A stretch of 64,000 bases of DNA from Monosporascus cannonballus (GCA_004154925.1 QJNS01000026.1:310001-374000); one strand, 5' to 3'; positions 33,655 through 45,900 are shown, counted from the stretch's first letter. Program-made: numbers and translations. Notes: generated by a model not told the origin, from the letters alone.

Positions 33655-36600
33655 GATTTTTGGCGGGTTCCCAGGTATTTTCGGAATCTGGATATTTTTT
33701 CCACTTAATTAAGTATTAGGTAAATCCGTTTTATTTTCGTATATCAAATATTTTTTTTATTTCGTACGTTTGTTCGTTTTTTACTTTTATATTGTTTTAT
33801 GCCGTATATATTTTAATTATATTTACTGTTAATTCGTATAAAAAAATATAAAAGATTAAATAAAATTTAACCTTTAATAGAAGTTTTAATTAGTAATTGT
33901 TTTCTGAGATTTTCTTGGCGATTTTATATGGACCGATATATTTGAAATCAAATTTTTTGTTAGGTCGTTTTGTTTAAATGTTTTTTGTGACGAAGAAAAT
34001 TATTTCCCCTTTTTCGAAAATTAGTTTTTTTAATTTTTTTGGGTTATAATATTTGCTTATTTGATTTCGTACGAATTACAATTCTGTTTTGATTTCTTAA
34101 TATAATTATTGTAATTGTTTTAATATAAGAATTATTTTGATACTAATTGGACCGTTATTACGTATTTCTTTATAAACTTTTAAAATAAAACCAAAATTTG
34201 CGTTTATAAATATTATTTTAATGCTTTCGTAATAACTGCTATTATAAGATAATTGCGTAATTGGTAATTTTTTAATTTAATTATTTTGTTCGTAATTAAT
34301 GTAATATTATAAGTAAGTTTTTAAAGTTTAATTAATTTATTTTATTTATTTATTTATTTATGGTTTAAATACGTTAAATAACTTATGATTTAAGCCGATC
34401 TGTGTTATTAGGCCTTGCTAAATTTTACATGCGAATGTCGATCCTTTATTTAATATAATTTTTATTAGTAATCCGTATATGTTAAAAATGTATTTGAAAA
34501 AAATATAGGTTAATTATTCGGCGTTTATATCCTTATAATATAATAAGAAATAAGAAAATTTTGTGAATCGATCGACGATTACGAAAATGCTATCGTAATA
34601 TATTCCTATAACTGGATTTTTTAATATAGGAAGTTTGGTAATAAAATCGAATGTAATTAAATATTATGGTCGTTTTGTAACTGGTAATAGCTATAATTTT
34701 CCGTATAGTTTGTATCGTCGAGTTTTTGCTTTGGCATAAATATCGTATTACCGTATAACCTTTTGTACTGTTAATTTTATTTTAAAAACATATATACGTT
34801 AAAGTTTTTCTCAGATTTTATAAAGCCTTAAATATTTATATAACTAATATTCGTATATTTTTCGTATTAAATCTATTTGATATTTTTCTTAAACTTATTT
34901 TTTATTCGTTTTTTGGTTTTTTGGGAGATTATTATTATTTTATTGGATTTTTTGATATATATTACTGGGTACTGCCCAAATTATCATAATTTGTTATAAG
35001 CGTAAATATCTTTTTGTAATAATATCAAAAATTATATGGCTAATTTTGACCAATTTTTCCTTAAGGTTTAATCGCTTATTTAAAGTATTTGTTTTATTAT
35101 TCTCTGATCTTTTTTTATGGATAATAACGAAGTCGAAGTTCGCCAATCTTTTTACGTAACGAAATTGTTATTTTGTAAGTTTTCTGGTTATGGTAAATCG
35201 GGTAAGATTTTAATAATCCGTATAAACTTTAATCTGGTCCAAGCTTCCTTTTAAGAAATACCTAAACTTTCAAAATGCCATAATAATAGCCATAAATCCC
35301 TTATTTAAAATGCCGTAATTAAGTTCGGTTTTTTTTAACTTATACGAAAAAATATAATAAGGTACAATTTGCCTTAATTATTTCGTTATCCGATTACTAT
35401 ATTTAACGTATAATCCGAAATATCGGTTTTTATTTTAACGGGGCGGTTTAAATTATACATAATTAATATTAATTCGTTAATAATTGCATTTTTGATATCC
35501 TAAAATATTTTTTCCGTATTTAACGTTTATTTAAATTTTTTTTTCTTTATAAAATTCGTTAAAGATATAGTTATTTTGCTTAAATTTCGAATAAACTTTT
35601 TGTAATAGTTAGCGAATTCAAAAAATACCTATATTTCCTTAATTATTATTAAAGTTTATTATTTTGTTATTATAGCAATTTTTTTAAGGTTTATTCTGAT
35701 ATGTTTTAAGGTAATAATATGTTCCAAATATTTTATTTCTTATATATGGAATTGAATTTTTTTTACGTTAATAAGTAACTTTACGTTTTATAAAGTTTAA
35801 AAATTTTTATGAATATATTTTGCGTATATTTTTTTCCGTTTTTAAGAAAATAAGAATGTCGTCGAGATAGTAAATGACGAAAATATCGAGATATTTTCGT
35901 AATACGTAATTAATTATTCGCTGAAATATTATTAATACGTTCGTAAATCCCATTAATTTAATTAAATATTTAAATAATCCGTATTTTATTTTAAAGGTTA
36001 TATTTATTAGTATTTTTTTAATTTTAATAAGGTTATATTTATTTTTAAAATTAAATATAATGAATTATTTAGTTCCGTAAAGTCGGTTTTTTATTTCCGT
36101 AATTAGGGGTAATAATGCTTCATTTTTGATAATAACGTCGTTTAATCATCGATAGTTAATTATAAATCGTAATTTTTAATTTTTTTCAAGTACGAAAAAT
36201 ATTAGGTATTTTGCTGGTAATTTCGAAGGTTACATCCATTTTTTCTATAACCGATTTTCCAGATATTTTTTGAATGTACGTGATTTATTTTTGCTAAGGT
36301 TATAGATAGGGTAAAACTTTGTCGAAAATCTTTTTTTAAAAATTATTTCATAATCCTATTCGTTATATTTTAATAATTTCGTATTAAGCCTTTTTTTTGA
36401 AAAACTATTTATATTTATGATATTATAGTAATATATTAATTAAATTTTTTAATTTTTTGGGTTGTTATTTTTGTTATTCCAGATTGTTATTTAATTATTT
36501 TAGTTTCGTTTTGATAATAATATTAATATGTCATATTTTTTTAATACCTGTTTTTTTTATATTTTATTCCTTTACGTAATAAGGTATTTGTCGTATTTTT

Positions 36601-37060
36601 ATGCTTATATTCGTCATTATTATCGATTAAATGTTAAAATTTTAATTTTCTTTTTCTTTATTTATTAATAGGGTATAAGGCGAATTTTACCTGGCTAATC
36701 CCGTTATTAATCAAAATTCCGTATTGCCGTATTTATGGTAATCCTAAATTTATATCATATTTTCCGAATAAAACGATATCGAAATTAACCGTTTGGTATT
36801 ATTCTTTAATAAAAATCTTAAAATGATTAATTTTGCATATAACTTTTCCGTTATTGTAAATAAATTCCTGATTTTCGGTATTTGTCGCTATATAAGGTTT
36901 TGATTTATATCTTTATAACAGTTTAAACTTATTAACCATATCCGGTATAATATAATTTCCGCCTAAAGTTCCGCAATTTATTATTGCGATATATTAATAT
37001 ATTCCGATTCGTATTTCTAAAATTATAAGGTCGTTAACGTTTTTTATTATTACGTTAAGA
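33655..37060 (-). pseudogene. E5 pol remnant
   Basis: Chromodomain end near 33660-33720, GPY/F module near 33930, integrase to about 35000, RNase H around 35090-35450, RT around 35500-36400 with Y-L-D-D at 35858-35869 intact (IFVIYYLDDILIF), and the protease-equivalent region near 36970-37040. Interrupted by numerous RIP stops. Domain edges follow alignment with E2. Confidence 0.8.
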
Positions 37061-37499
37061 ACTTTTTTTTAAAATTCCCTTTGATTTTTTTGGGTTTCGT
37101 TATTTTGCGGCTTTTTTATAAGTAACCTTTTTTTTTAATTCCTAATTGAATCGGTCGAATTTTGTTTATGTTTTTTCGTTTAATACGTTAAGTTATTATA
37201 TTTATTGCTGTTATCGGCGTACTGTTTTTTCGAGCCGTATTAATTGTTCTTAAAGTTTTTGTAATTTTTTTCGTTATTAAATAAATTATTTTTTTATGTT
37301 TACGATTATATCCTACTGTATGTTATTTTAATTATCGTTTTAAAAAAAGTTTGTAAATTAACATATTTTTTCCTTAATAGCTTTTTTTTGTAGATTCGTA
37401 ATAAATATTAATTGAAAATAAAAATCCGTAATAATTTTTTGATAATGTCTTTTTACCGTACGTGAAATTAACCTTTTTTCCGTTTAATAGTTATATTAT

Positions 37500-38905
37500 C
37501 CATAATAACGAAAGGGGTTTTTTTATTGGCATTATTTTTTTTTAAGCTAACTTTTTATTTCGGCCAATTATTAAATATTTTTTCGGGCTATAATTCGAAA
37601 TTATTAAAATTATTACTTATTATTTTTATTATGCCCGGTACGGTTTGGGAAATTAAATCCCTTATAGTACATTCGGGTAATTCGTACGTAAATATATTCT
37701 TTTTATTTTTCGTAATCGAAATATTTTCGTCGTCGATAATATATGGCGTACATTTTACCGTATCGATCGGGTATTCTGGGACAAAGTTTTTCTGTTTAAT
37801 CCCTATATTCGTATAATTATCCTTATAACGTTTTTTGTTATATTCGCGATATTTATTAAGTTAGCTTTTTAGCTTTTTGTATTTCTTATTGAATTTTTTA
37901 TCGTGATAATCCTGGTTGGACTTTTTGTTATAAGCCTGATATATATTTGGCTTAGATTATGTTAATAATTTTATTGTCATTTCTTTAATTATTCCTGGGT
38001 TATTCTTCCGGTATAGGGCTTTAATTATTTTATCGTAATTTTTTAGGTTTTTTATATTTGTAAGCTTTATATCCTATTTTGCCGTAATTAAAACACTTAA
38101 TTTGGCTTTAATTTTGTTTGTGGGTAATGCCGAATTCCATAAGTCCTGGCGCCGTTCCATAAAAAGTAAAAGGTGTAGTTTTTTTCTTCCTTTAATTAAA
38201 TTTGTTATATTCCGAACGTAAAGCATATTATCCTTTTTTTTTTGTTATTTTTCAAACTGTCGGTTATTAATCTTAATTACTTTTATAATATACTGGTTTA
38301 AGGTAACTGGTCGTTTAATCCGAATAATCTTATTTTTTATATCGTTTTTTAATTTTTTATAAAATATGTCGATAAGGATATCGGTTTTATCGTTTCCTTA
38401 TCCGGCCTTAGCCGTAAAACTTTTAAAGGTTACGGCATATTTGGATATAAGTTTTTTTTATCAAAATTACAGGAATTATTAAGCCGTTAATTATTTTTTA
38501 TCCGGATTGCCGAAATTGTTATATATTTCATTTTCGAAATTGGTATAAATTGAAAAAATCTTGTAAATAAATTTTTCCTTATTTGTTTTTTTTATTTTTA
38601 AAAAGTTTTTTATAATGGGCTTAAACCAATTAGCCGTATTTTTTATTAGGTATGTTTTTATTATTAGGACCATATCCGTTAGGTTATTAAGGTTTAAAAA
38701 GCGAAGGTAAATTCGTACTTAAATTAAAAAAGTTTAAGGGTTGCTTTTTTTATCGTAAGGTTCTGGCTTTTTTGGCTTTATACGGACGAAAAAGGGTTAG
38801 GCAGATGGCGTAGCCTTAAGTTATCGAACTTCTTTTTTTAATTCCCGAATTCAAGCTTAAAGCTGTTAAATAAGGGTTTTCTAAATGCTGGTCGACATCT
38901 TAACA
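37500..38905 (-). pseudogene. E5 gag remnant with zinc knuckle
   Basis: Gag-type remnant. At 38054-38095 the minus strand reads CFNYGKIGYKAYKY, a CCHC zinc knuckle with the first Cys kept, two Cys turned into Tyr and the His turned into Tyr. The stretch at 37526-37816 is the region that reads IDTAKYIPYTTDDKNIPI in E6; the plus-strand open frame there is a shadow. The capsid part lies to about 38905 and is broken. N-terminal start inferred by comparison with E2. Confidence 0.72.
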
Positions 38906-38958
38906 ATATTAAATATTGCTTAGAATTTGACGGTATTACTAAATAAAAACTTGCAATA

Positions 38959-39361
38959 TATAACGGCTAAGCGATTTAACCAATTATTAAACCTTAAGTC
39001 GACGGGTTTATGTTAATAGGAATATCGTGGGAATCTAAGTAATAAATACAGTAACGTATTACGTTTCGTAATACCAAAAATAATAATATTATAGTGCAAA
39101 TATTTGGTATTAATAAGTATTACAAATTATAATTATTTAAATTATGGAAATAATAAGCGTATATATTTTTTTCTTTAAATTAGATTACCACTAATAAGTT
39201 GGTAATCCGGCCTATTGGCTTATTACCAGTAAGTTGGTGATCCGGCTCACTGGCTTACCACCAGTAAGTTGGTGATCCATCACGTGACCTGATCCACATG
39301 GTTTTCTTGGCCTTCTCCGTTGTGACCATTCCTGGAGGCCGTGGCTTGTCAGGTCGTAACA
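38959..39361 (-). repeat. E5 5' LTR
   Basis: Starts TATAACGGCTAAGCG and ends TCAGGTCGTAACA. The outer 130 bp are nearly pristine, with intact 35 bp repeats (39182-39275) and an intact cacgtg, whereas the inner 220 bp are RIP-mutated. In the sense direction this outer part is the start of U3. Confidence 0.92.
39281..39286. promoter_or_regulatory. CACGTG palindrome in E5 5' LTR U3
   Basis: In ccatcacgtgacctgatcc, about 76 bp from the outer LTR end, adjacent to the 35 bp repeats. Third U3 type carrying the same site. Candidate bHLH-binding element. Confidence 0.45.
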
Positions 39362-39366
39362 CGATA

Positions 39367-40500
39367 ATACACATAGCGTATTGAGGGCAGTAAAGGAAAT
39401 AATAACAGCAAATCCTGATATACGGCTAACATTAACGCTTTTCGACGCGGTAATACTTTTTACGATATAAAACCAGGACCCATGGAATTAGAAGTTATTT
39501 ACAAAAAGAACTAGAGCTAGACCACATGCTCTAATTATAATAAGATAAAGCATAAGGTAACGTAATATAAGGCATCCAAAAAACCCCCTTAAAACGACTG
39601 GAAACTAATACCTAAGGGAAAATCCAGAGAAAATTAGAAGAATGGAAGCAAATTTATTAACATAATCCAGCCTAAGTATATACCAGGTCTTCTATGGCGG
39701 AAAATATAATAAAGGTTATTATAATAACAAATTCGACAAAAAATACGAAAAGCCAGGAAGATGGTTTAACAAGTATCGCGAACATAATAAGAAATATTAT
39801 AAAAATAGTTACGCAAATACCAGGATTGGACAAAACTTTTATCACGGAATCCCCGATCGATACGGCAAAATATATACCATATACTACCGACGACAAAAAT
39901 ATCCCGATTACGAAAAATAAAAATAGTACATTTACGGACGGATTATCCGTATACATTATATAGCCTTTAATCTTTTAAACCGTACCGGAAATAATAAAAT
40001 TAATAAATAATAATATCGATATTTTCGATTTATAACCTCAGGAAATGTTTAATAATTAGCCGAAACTAAAATCTGGCCCGAAAAAAAGTAATGCCCGTAA
40101 GAAATTCCTTTTTATTATTATTAGTAATATAATTACTAAACGGAAAAAAAGTTAATCTAGCATGTAATAAAAAGCATTGCTAAATAGTTATTATAAATCA
40201 TTATTTCCAGTTAGGATTTATTATAAACCCTTAGGGAAAAAAAGGCTGTTAAAAAATACGTTAATTTACAAAAAAGCTGTAAAACGATAATTAGAACGAC
40301 ATATAATAAGATATAATCGTAAACATAAAAAATAGTTTGTCCGATAAAAATAAATTATCATAAAATCAAAAATAATTAATACGATTCCAAAAAAACAGTA
40401 TGCCGCTAATAAAGATAAATATAGCAGCTTAACGCGTTAATCGTAAAAATATAGATAAAGTTCGACAAACTCGAATAAAAATGTAAAAAAGCTTATCTAT
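39367..40500 (+). pseudogene. E6 gag remnant right of E5
   Basis: Gag C-terminal part. An open frame at 39694-39963 reads MAENIIKVIIITNSTKNTKS, then IPGLDKTFITESPIDTAKYI, YTTDDKNIPITKNKNSTFTD and GLSVYII. The equivalent region is present in E3 (12400-12460), E5 and E10. The minus-strand open frame over the same bases is a shadow. The zinc-knuckle position near 40000-40100 is too mutated to read with certainty. No function beyond particle assembly is expected. Confidence 0.62.
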
Positions 40501-43500
40501 AAAAAGCCGCAAAATAACGAAACTCAGAAAGGTTAAAGGGAATTTTTAAAAAAAGCTTTTAATATAACGATAAAAGTCGTAAATAGTTTTATTATTTTAG
40601 ATATACGAATCGGAACGTATTAAAATGCCGCAATAATAGATTGCAAAATTTTAGGCGGAAATTACATTATACCAAATATAATTAATAAGTTTAAACTGCC
40701 ATAGGTATACAAGTTAAAACCTGATATAATGACCAGTACCGAAAGTCAGGAATTAGATTACAATAACGGGAAAATTATATACGAAATTAATTACATTAAG
40801 ATTTTTGTTTCAGGACAATACTAGACAGTTAATTTCGATATCGTTTTTTTTTAAGAATTACGATATGATTTCAGAAAAACTATGAATACACTAGTACAAA
40901 ATCTTGATTAATAAATGAATTAGCTAAGTAAAGTTCGTTTTATACCCTATTAACTGACTAAAAAAATTAAGATCTTAAAATTTAATCAAGAATAATAACG
41001 AATATAAATGTGAAGAAACGACAAAAACCGTATTATCTAAAAAAGCAAAAAACAAAAAAAAAGAACGGGCATTCGAAAAAAACAACGTATCGTTATTACC
41101 ATTAAAGCGAAACTAAGGTAACTGAATGACAATCTAAAACAGTAATTTCAAAAGTTAGAAAATCTAACCAATATGCTACTATAATATCACAGATATAAGC
41201 AACTATTTAAGAAGGAGCTTAATACGAAACCTTTAGAACATGGCAAATAAAATTGTAAGATAATCCTTAAGGAATTATTTTTAACGAAGTTTTACTCTAT
41301 TTATAATCTTAGCAAAAAACAATTACGTATTTTCAAAGAATATCGAAAAAATCGATTATAAAAAGGATGAATTCGACTTTTAAAGTTATTAGCAAGATAT
41401 CTTATATTTTTTTTACGAAAAAAGAACGGAAAATTACGACTTATAAGTAATTATATCCAACTAAATAATGGTATTATTAAAAATCGCATATTTTTACTTC
41501 TAATTACAAAAATATCAAACCGACTTTACGAAACTAAATGGTTTATAATATACGATCTTGAAAATAAATATAACCTAATTAGGACCAAAAAAGGTTACGA
41601 ATGAAAAACAATTTTAAAACCGAAATATGAATTATTTAAATATTTGGTTATATTAATAAGATTTATAAACGTACCAGCAACCTTTTAATAAACACTTAAT
41701 CCCGTGTTACGAAAATACCTTTATATTTTTGTTGTTTGTTATTTCGATAACATTTATATTTCTTTAATAACAGAAAAAGCATATGCCGGATATTTTTATA
41801 AATTTTTTCAAATTTTACAAAACGGAAAGCTCCTTATTAATACAAAAAAAAATCAGTTTTATATAACAACAGTGCAATATTTAAAACATATTATTATCGT
41901 AAAACATATTAAGACGGACCTTAGGAAAATCGCTGTAATTACAGAACAATAGACGTTGACCATAGCTAAAAAAGTATAGGTATTTTTTGGATTCGCCAAT
42001 TGCTACAGGAAGTTTATTCGAAATTTCAGCAGAATAATTATACTCCTAATAAAATTTACGAAAAGAAAAAGTATAAATAAACGTCCGAATAAAAAAAACT
42101 TGTTAGGATATCAAAAATATAATTACCAGCAAGCTAATATTAATTATATACGATTTAAACCGTTGCGTTAAATTGGAAACCGATATTTCGGATTACGCCT
42201 TAAACGGAATAATCGGTTAATAAAATAATTAAAACAAATTATACCTTATTATATTTTTTATACAAATTAAAGAGATATTAAGCTTTATTACAGTATTCCG
42301 AATAAAGAATTTATGGTTATTATTATGGCTTTCCGAAATTTTAGGCATTTCATAAAAAGAAACTTGTACCAAATTAAGGTTTATACAAATTTTTAAAATT
42401 TTATACGATTTATTATAACTAGGAGACTTATAGGACGATAATTTGGTTACGCGGAAAAATTGGCGAACTTCGATTTCGTTATTATTTATAAGAAAAATTT
42501 AGAAAATAGTAAAGTAAACGTCTTAAATAAGTAACCAAACTTCGAAAAGAATTGGTTGAAATTAGCTATACAATTTTTGATATTACCATAGAAAAACATT
42601 TACGCTCGCGACAAATTGCAACAATTCGGGCAGTACTTTTTGATATATATTAGAAAGTTCAGCAATATAACGATAGTGTCTTAAAAAATCAAAAAACAGA
42701 TAAAATATAAATTGTAAACAAATATTAAAAGGATGTAGTACGATATATATACAAATATCAGCTTATTAATATCCAGAAATTTATAAAACCTTAAAATAAT
42801 TTAAATGCATATATTTTTTTCTTAAAATAAAATTAACGGTATAAAATATCATACCGCAATACAATATTTTCGCCAAAAAAAAGTTCGACGACATAAGCTA
42901 TATAAAAATTACAGATATTACCAATTATAAAGCGATTATAATATTTAGTTATATTCGACTGTATTATCAATTTTCCTATATTAAAAATGTAATTATAGGA
43001 GTACATTACGACGATATCTTCGTAATCGTTAATCGATTTACGAAAATTTCCAATTTTTTACTATATTACGAAAATATAAATGCCGAATAATTAGTATATA
43101 TTTTTTAAAGATATCTTCAATATACATGGATTATTCATATATATTATTTTAAATAAAGCATCAATAATCATATTTTAATTTTAACAAAGCTTTATAATAT
43201 AAATCTGTTTAAATCATAAGTTATTTAATATTTTTAAACCTTAAACGGATATGTAAATAATACGAACAAATTAAATCTTGGAAATTTACTTACGATATTA
43301 TATTAATTATAAATAAAATAATGAGATTAAAAAGTTATTAATTCTTTATTTAATTTATAATGCCGGTTCTTAAGAAAATATTTAAAAATACCAATAAATA
43401 TAAATTTTGAATTTTCTCCAAAAACTTATATAAAAGAGCGTAACGACGACCGTATTAATATCAAAATAATTTTTATGTTAAAACAATTGCGATAACTATA

Positions 43501-44010
43501 CTAAAAAAAATTGAAATAAAACTGGAATTCGTATAAAATTATATAAACAAATACTATAACTAAAACAAATGGAAAAAAATAACTTTCGAAAAAGGACAAA
43601 TAGTTTTTTGTTATCAAAAATATTTAAACAAAACGACCTAATAAAATATTCGATTTCAAATATACTTGTTTATACAAAATTACTAAGAAAATCTTTAAAA
43701 ATAATTATTAATGCAAAGTTTTATAAAAAGTGAAATTTTATTCGGTTTTTTACGATTTTTTATTCGAATTAAGTAGTAACATTATCAAAGTATATACGGT
43801 ACAAAAAAGTATAAAAATAAAGAAATAAATAAATATACGAAATAAATAAGGTTTTCGATATACGAAAACTAAACGGACTTATTTAATGCCTAATTAAATA
43901 AAAAAGGTATCCGAATTCCGAAAACAACTGAAAACCCGCCAAAAGTCTTATTGGCGCCTAACGCCTATTGAAAAAGTTTTATCAACAATAACGGAATTAC
44001 CAGAAATAAT
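40500..44010 (+). pseudogene. E6 pol remnant, RT box Y-F-D-N
   Basis: Protease-like motif near 40645-40700 (AIIDCKILGGNYIIPNIINK; D-C-G in live forms). RT at about 41280-41960 with an open piece at 41704-41952 (KYLYIFVVCYFDNIYISLI); the box at 41740-41751 reads Y-F-D-N, the second catalytic Asp lost. RNase H 42190-42540 (FMVIIMAFRNF-type residues, KVYTNF). Integrase about 42850-43500, GPY/F region near 43650, chromodomain 43860-44010. RIP stops throughout. Confidence 0.78.
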
Positions 44011-44300
44011 TGTATCTCAATCGGTATTCTTTGTAAATTAATCGATATTACCGCTACCAAACCGGTTTACGGGACCAGCAAAGGGAATTAATACGGCTAT
44101 GGAAGCCTCGACGATGGCCTACTTCTGGCATTCTTGCTTTTTCAGCTCCTTAAACGATTATAACTCCCGTTATACCATTTTTATTCATTTAAAGCGAAAA
44201 AAAGACTTCTATTTTCGAAAACGAATTAAAGGCGTAATAACCTTATTTATTTCTTATTAATAATATATTTGCATCTTTAAAAATGTTTTTCTATAAAAAC
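43948..44300 (-). pseudogene. E6 antisense accessory ORF
   Basis: Opposite strand to E6 gag-pol, directly 3' of pol. Reads EINKVITPLIRFRK, stop, KSFFRFK, stop, IKMV, stop, RELQSFKELKKQECQKQAIV, EASIAVLIPFAGPVNRFG and SGNIDQFTKNTD-type residues ending IGVRRQ before a TAA at 43948-43950. The shared tail S-x-IGVRR aligns with E2 (LIGVRP), E5 (LISVRR) and E10 (LIGARR). The middle, with RxRKxK and LQS(F/L)xEL, is the same coiled-coil-like section. Upstream residues with the Cys pair are not clear. Stops are all at Gln/Arg/Trp-type positions. Confidence 0.65.
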
Positions 44301-44325
44301 CTGCTTTCGTTTTAGGCGTTAATCT

Positions 44326-44680
44326 TTGATACGAATATTTTCCAGAAAAAGAAAAGACGCCGATCCTATTATAGAAATAATTACGCTTAACGCAAACTTT
44401 ATATTTAAAAACGTTTTTTATTATTTTGCATTTTTAACCTTTAAAAAAATATCAAAAATACGGTATAATATCAAAAATGAAATCGTTAAAAATAAAAAGC
44501 AGGTTTTGCCGACGAACGGTAAAGGAAACCTGACGACGACCTTTAGCAATACGACCCGACATCGTAAAAAAACCGGTGACATTTACCAGAAAAAATGAAA
44601 TCTTAAAGGCAAGATTTAAGAAAAAAAAATCATATTACGACCTGACGGGTTCCGGCCTTAGTCTTACGGCCTGGTCACCC
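44326..44680 (+). pseudogene. E6 sense 3' ORF
   Basis: Two overlapping open frames (44326-44598 and 44576-44791) form one broken sense ORF. The first reads MIRIFSRKRKDADPIIEIIT and ends in a KKTGDIYQKK motif; the second continues NEILKARFKKKKSYYDLTG. The end matches the E5 and E10 sense 3' ORF (KTYQEKKYLKGKI, SYYDLT), while the N-terminal half is different. The last part runs into the LTR and then into the 143 bp insertion, so residues after about 44662 do not belong to it. Confidence 0.42.
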
Positions 44681-45158
44681 GTAATGTCTTCCAACATGTA
44701 CGAGTACATATATACAGCTGTAAGCACCAGGATGATTGCCACAATTGCGATCATTCCACCGATCTTTTGCCCTAGTGGCGTAATGGTATAGTGCAGCCAT
44801 AACACTTAGGAAACGGTTAATAAGGATAATACGGACAACCTTTCCAAATTACGTAACGGATATTTAGCAGAAATCCGCTAAATACGAATAATTAACATTA
44901 AGCAATTATTCAGCAAAGGTTTATTAAGTACCATTAAGCAAAAATAAATAATAATACCAAACACAATATATATACGCTTATTACCTCTATAGTTTAGATA
45001 GCACCAACTTGCAATAACGATTTGTTACCCAAGGCACCCTTGGTAGTACGAGACGTAATACGTTAGTATATCTATTATTCAGTTTCCCACGATATTCCTG
45101 CCAACACAAACCCGTACGACTAAGATTTAATAGTTGGTTCAACCCCCTAGGCGTCACA
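44633..45158 (+). repeat. E6 3' LTR, interrupted
   Basis: Starts TATTACGACCTGACGGG and ends TAGGCGTCACA. Without the 143 bp insertion and its duplicated 5 bp it is 378 bp, close to the 391 bp of the 5' LTR. Shares aggaaac, gctaaatacgaataa and the U5 block cacaaacccgtacgactaag with it. The U5 part around 45030-45158 is less mutated than in the 5' LTR. Confidence 0.85.
44662..44804. mobile_element. 143 bp insertion with 5 bp TSD in the E6 3' LTR
   Basis: Starts TCTTACGGCCTGG and ends GCAGCCATAACA, flanked by cttag on both sides (44657-44661, 44805-44809). The 5' LTR of E6 lacks it at the same place (ggcctcaggaaac), which proves insertion. It is nearly RIP-free. Ends are imperfect 9 bp inverted repeats (tcttacggc and gccataaca). 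A reading frame crossing it is accidental. Likely a solo short LTR or a non-autonomous element related by its ends to 14843-14966. Confidence 0.8.
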
Positions 45159-45900
45159 AAGCTGTATAAAACATTATAATATATAACGATAAAATAAATT
45201 AATCTCCAGACGTAAACCCAAAAGAGGAGTCGGAATAAGCGTATACGTCCAGTTTATTTCGGCTAATAACTGCAAAGCAATTAGAATAAAACTTGCTTTT
45301 AAAAGGAAGGCATTTATTAAGAAAGTTACGGGAGATATGGTAATATAAATAAACAGAAATAGTGGAACATAAATAAATATTATAAATAAAGAATTAATAA
45401 AAGATTAATTTCAAATTAATTTCCGTAAATATTCCTAGCTTTATAGGCGTTAATAACGTATATGTTGAATATTATAAGCCTTACAAAATTCTTATTAATA
45501 TGATAAATAATAACGGGAACGATCGGGAATTTAAGCAAATTTACTATATAATACGCCGCGACCGAAAAACGCCCGATCTCTTATTATCCAGATCAGGAAT
45601 AGGCGGGTTAAGCGTTTTATCGAATATAGCCATATATTAATAGTTATATGGATTATTACAAAAGGCCGAAAGGCAAAAAATCGCAAATTCAGCGCATTCC
45701 GGTAAGCAAACATATATTATGAATACGGGAAAATTAACCGGCGAACTAGATTTTCTAGAATTTAGTAAATAACAGCAATAAAAGGTCACTAACTTTATTA
45801 CATATTTAAAAAGCTTCCAGCAAATATATTTCGAAAAAGTAACGAAAGAATTTTTTTAATTGTTAATAGCAAAATATGCAAAAGATCTGATCCCAGGAAA
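45159..45900 (+). pseudogene. E7 gag end and pre-RT region
   Basis: Family C coding that resumes right of E6, equal to E4 from about 22092. A relatively well-kept stretch at 45430-45640 reads FIGVNNVYVEYYK and later NNGNDREFKQIYY; the same block exists in E4 and E9. Position suggests the protease or the gag-pol linker, but no D-S/T-G motif is clear. The upstream gag part is absent because of the E6-associated deletion. Confidence 0.6.

Larger units (their letters stand above)
32606..39361 (-). mobile_element. E5: complete family B gypsy element, 6.76 kb
   Basis: Both LTRs are 403 bp (32606-33008 and 38959-39361), flanked by the perfect target duplication cgata (32601-32605, 39362-39366). Minus-oriented: 5' LTR at the right, gag, pol with Y-L-D-D intact at 35858-35869, then an antisense accessory ORF, a sense 3' ORF and the 3' LTR. 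It is inserted into E6, which sits in E7, in E8, in E11, giving a five-level nest. RIP mutation is heavy except at the outer end of the 5' LTR. Confidence 0.93.
29475..45158 (+). mobile_element. E6: family B gypsy element carrying three insertions
   Basis: Plus-strand element inside E7. The 5' LTR is 29475-29865 and the 3' LTR is 44633-45158. Between them lie a Fot1/pogo transposon, the gag start, the complete element E5 (TSD cgata), gag-pol, an antisense accessory ORF and a sense 3' ORF. The flanking 5-mers do not match (cgccg on the left, aagct on the right), and E7 sequence is missing between them, so the present copy is the product of recombination or deletion and not a simple insertion. 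The RT box reads Y-F-D-N. Confidence 0.83.

Noticed and set aside
37526..37816. 96-codon plus-strand frame with apparent membrane-like segments
   Set aside because: It is the complement of the E5 gag region that reads TTDDKNIPI-type residues in sense; hydrophobicity comes from reading the complement of Lys/Asn-rich coding.
39672..39956. 94-codon minus-strand hydrophobic frame in E6
   Set aside because: Complement of the sense gag frame at 39694-39963, which matches E3, E5 and E10.
44576..44791. 71-codon plus-strand frame ending in SGVMV
   Set aside because: Only its first part is element coding; the rest crosses the 3' LTR start and the 143 bp insertion and is accidental.
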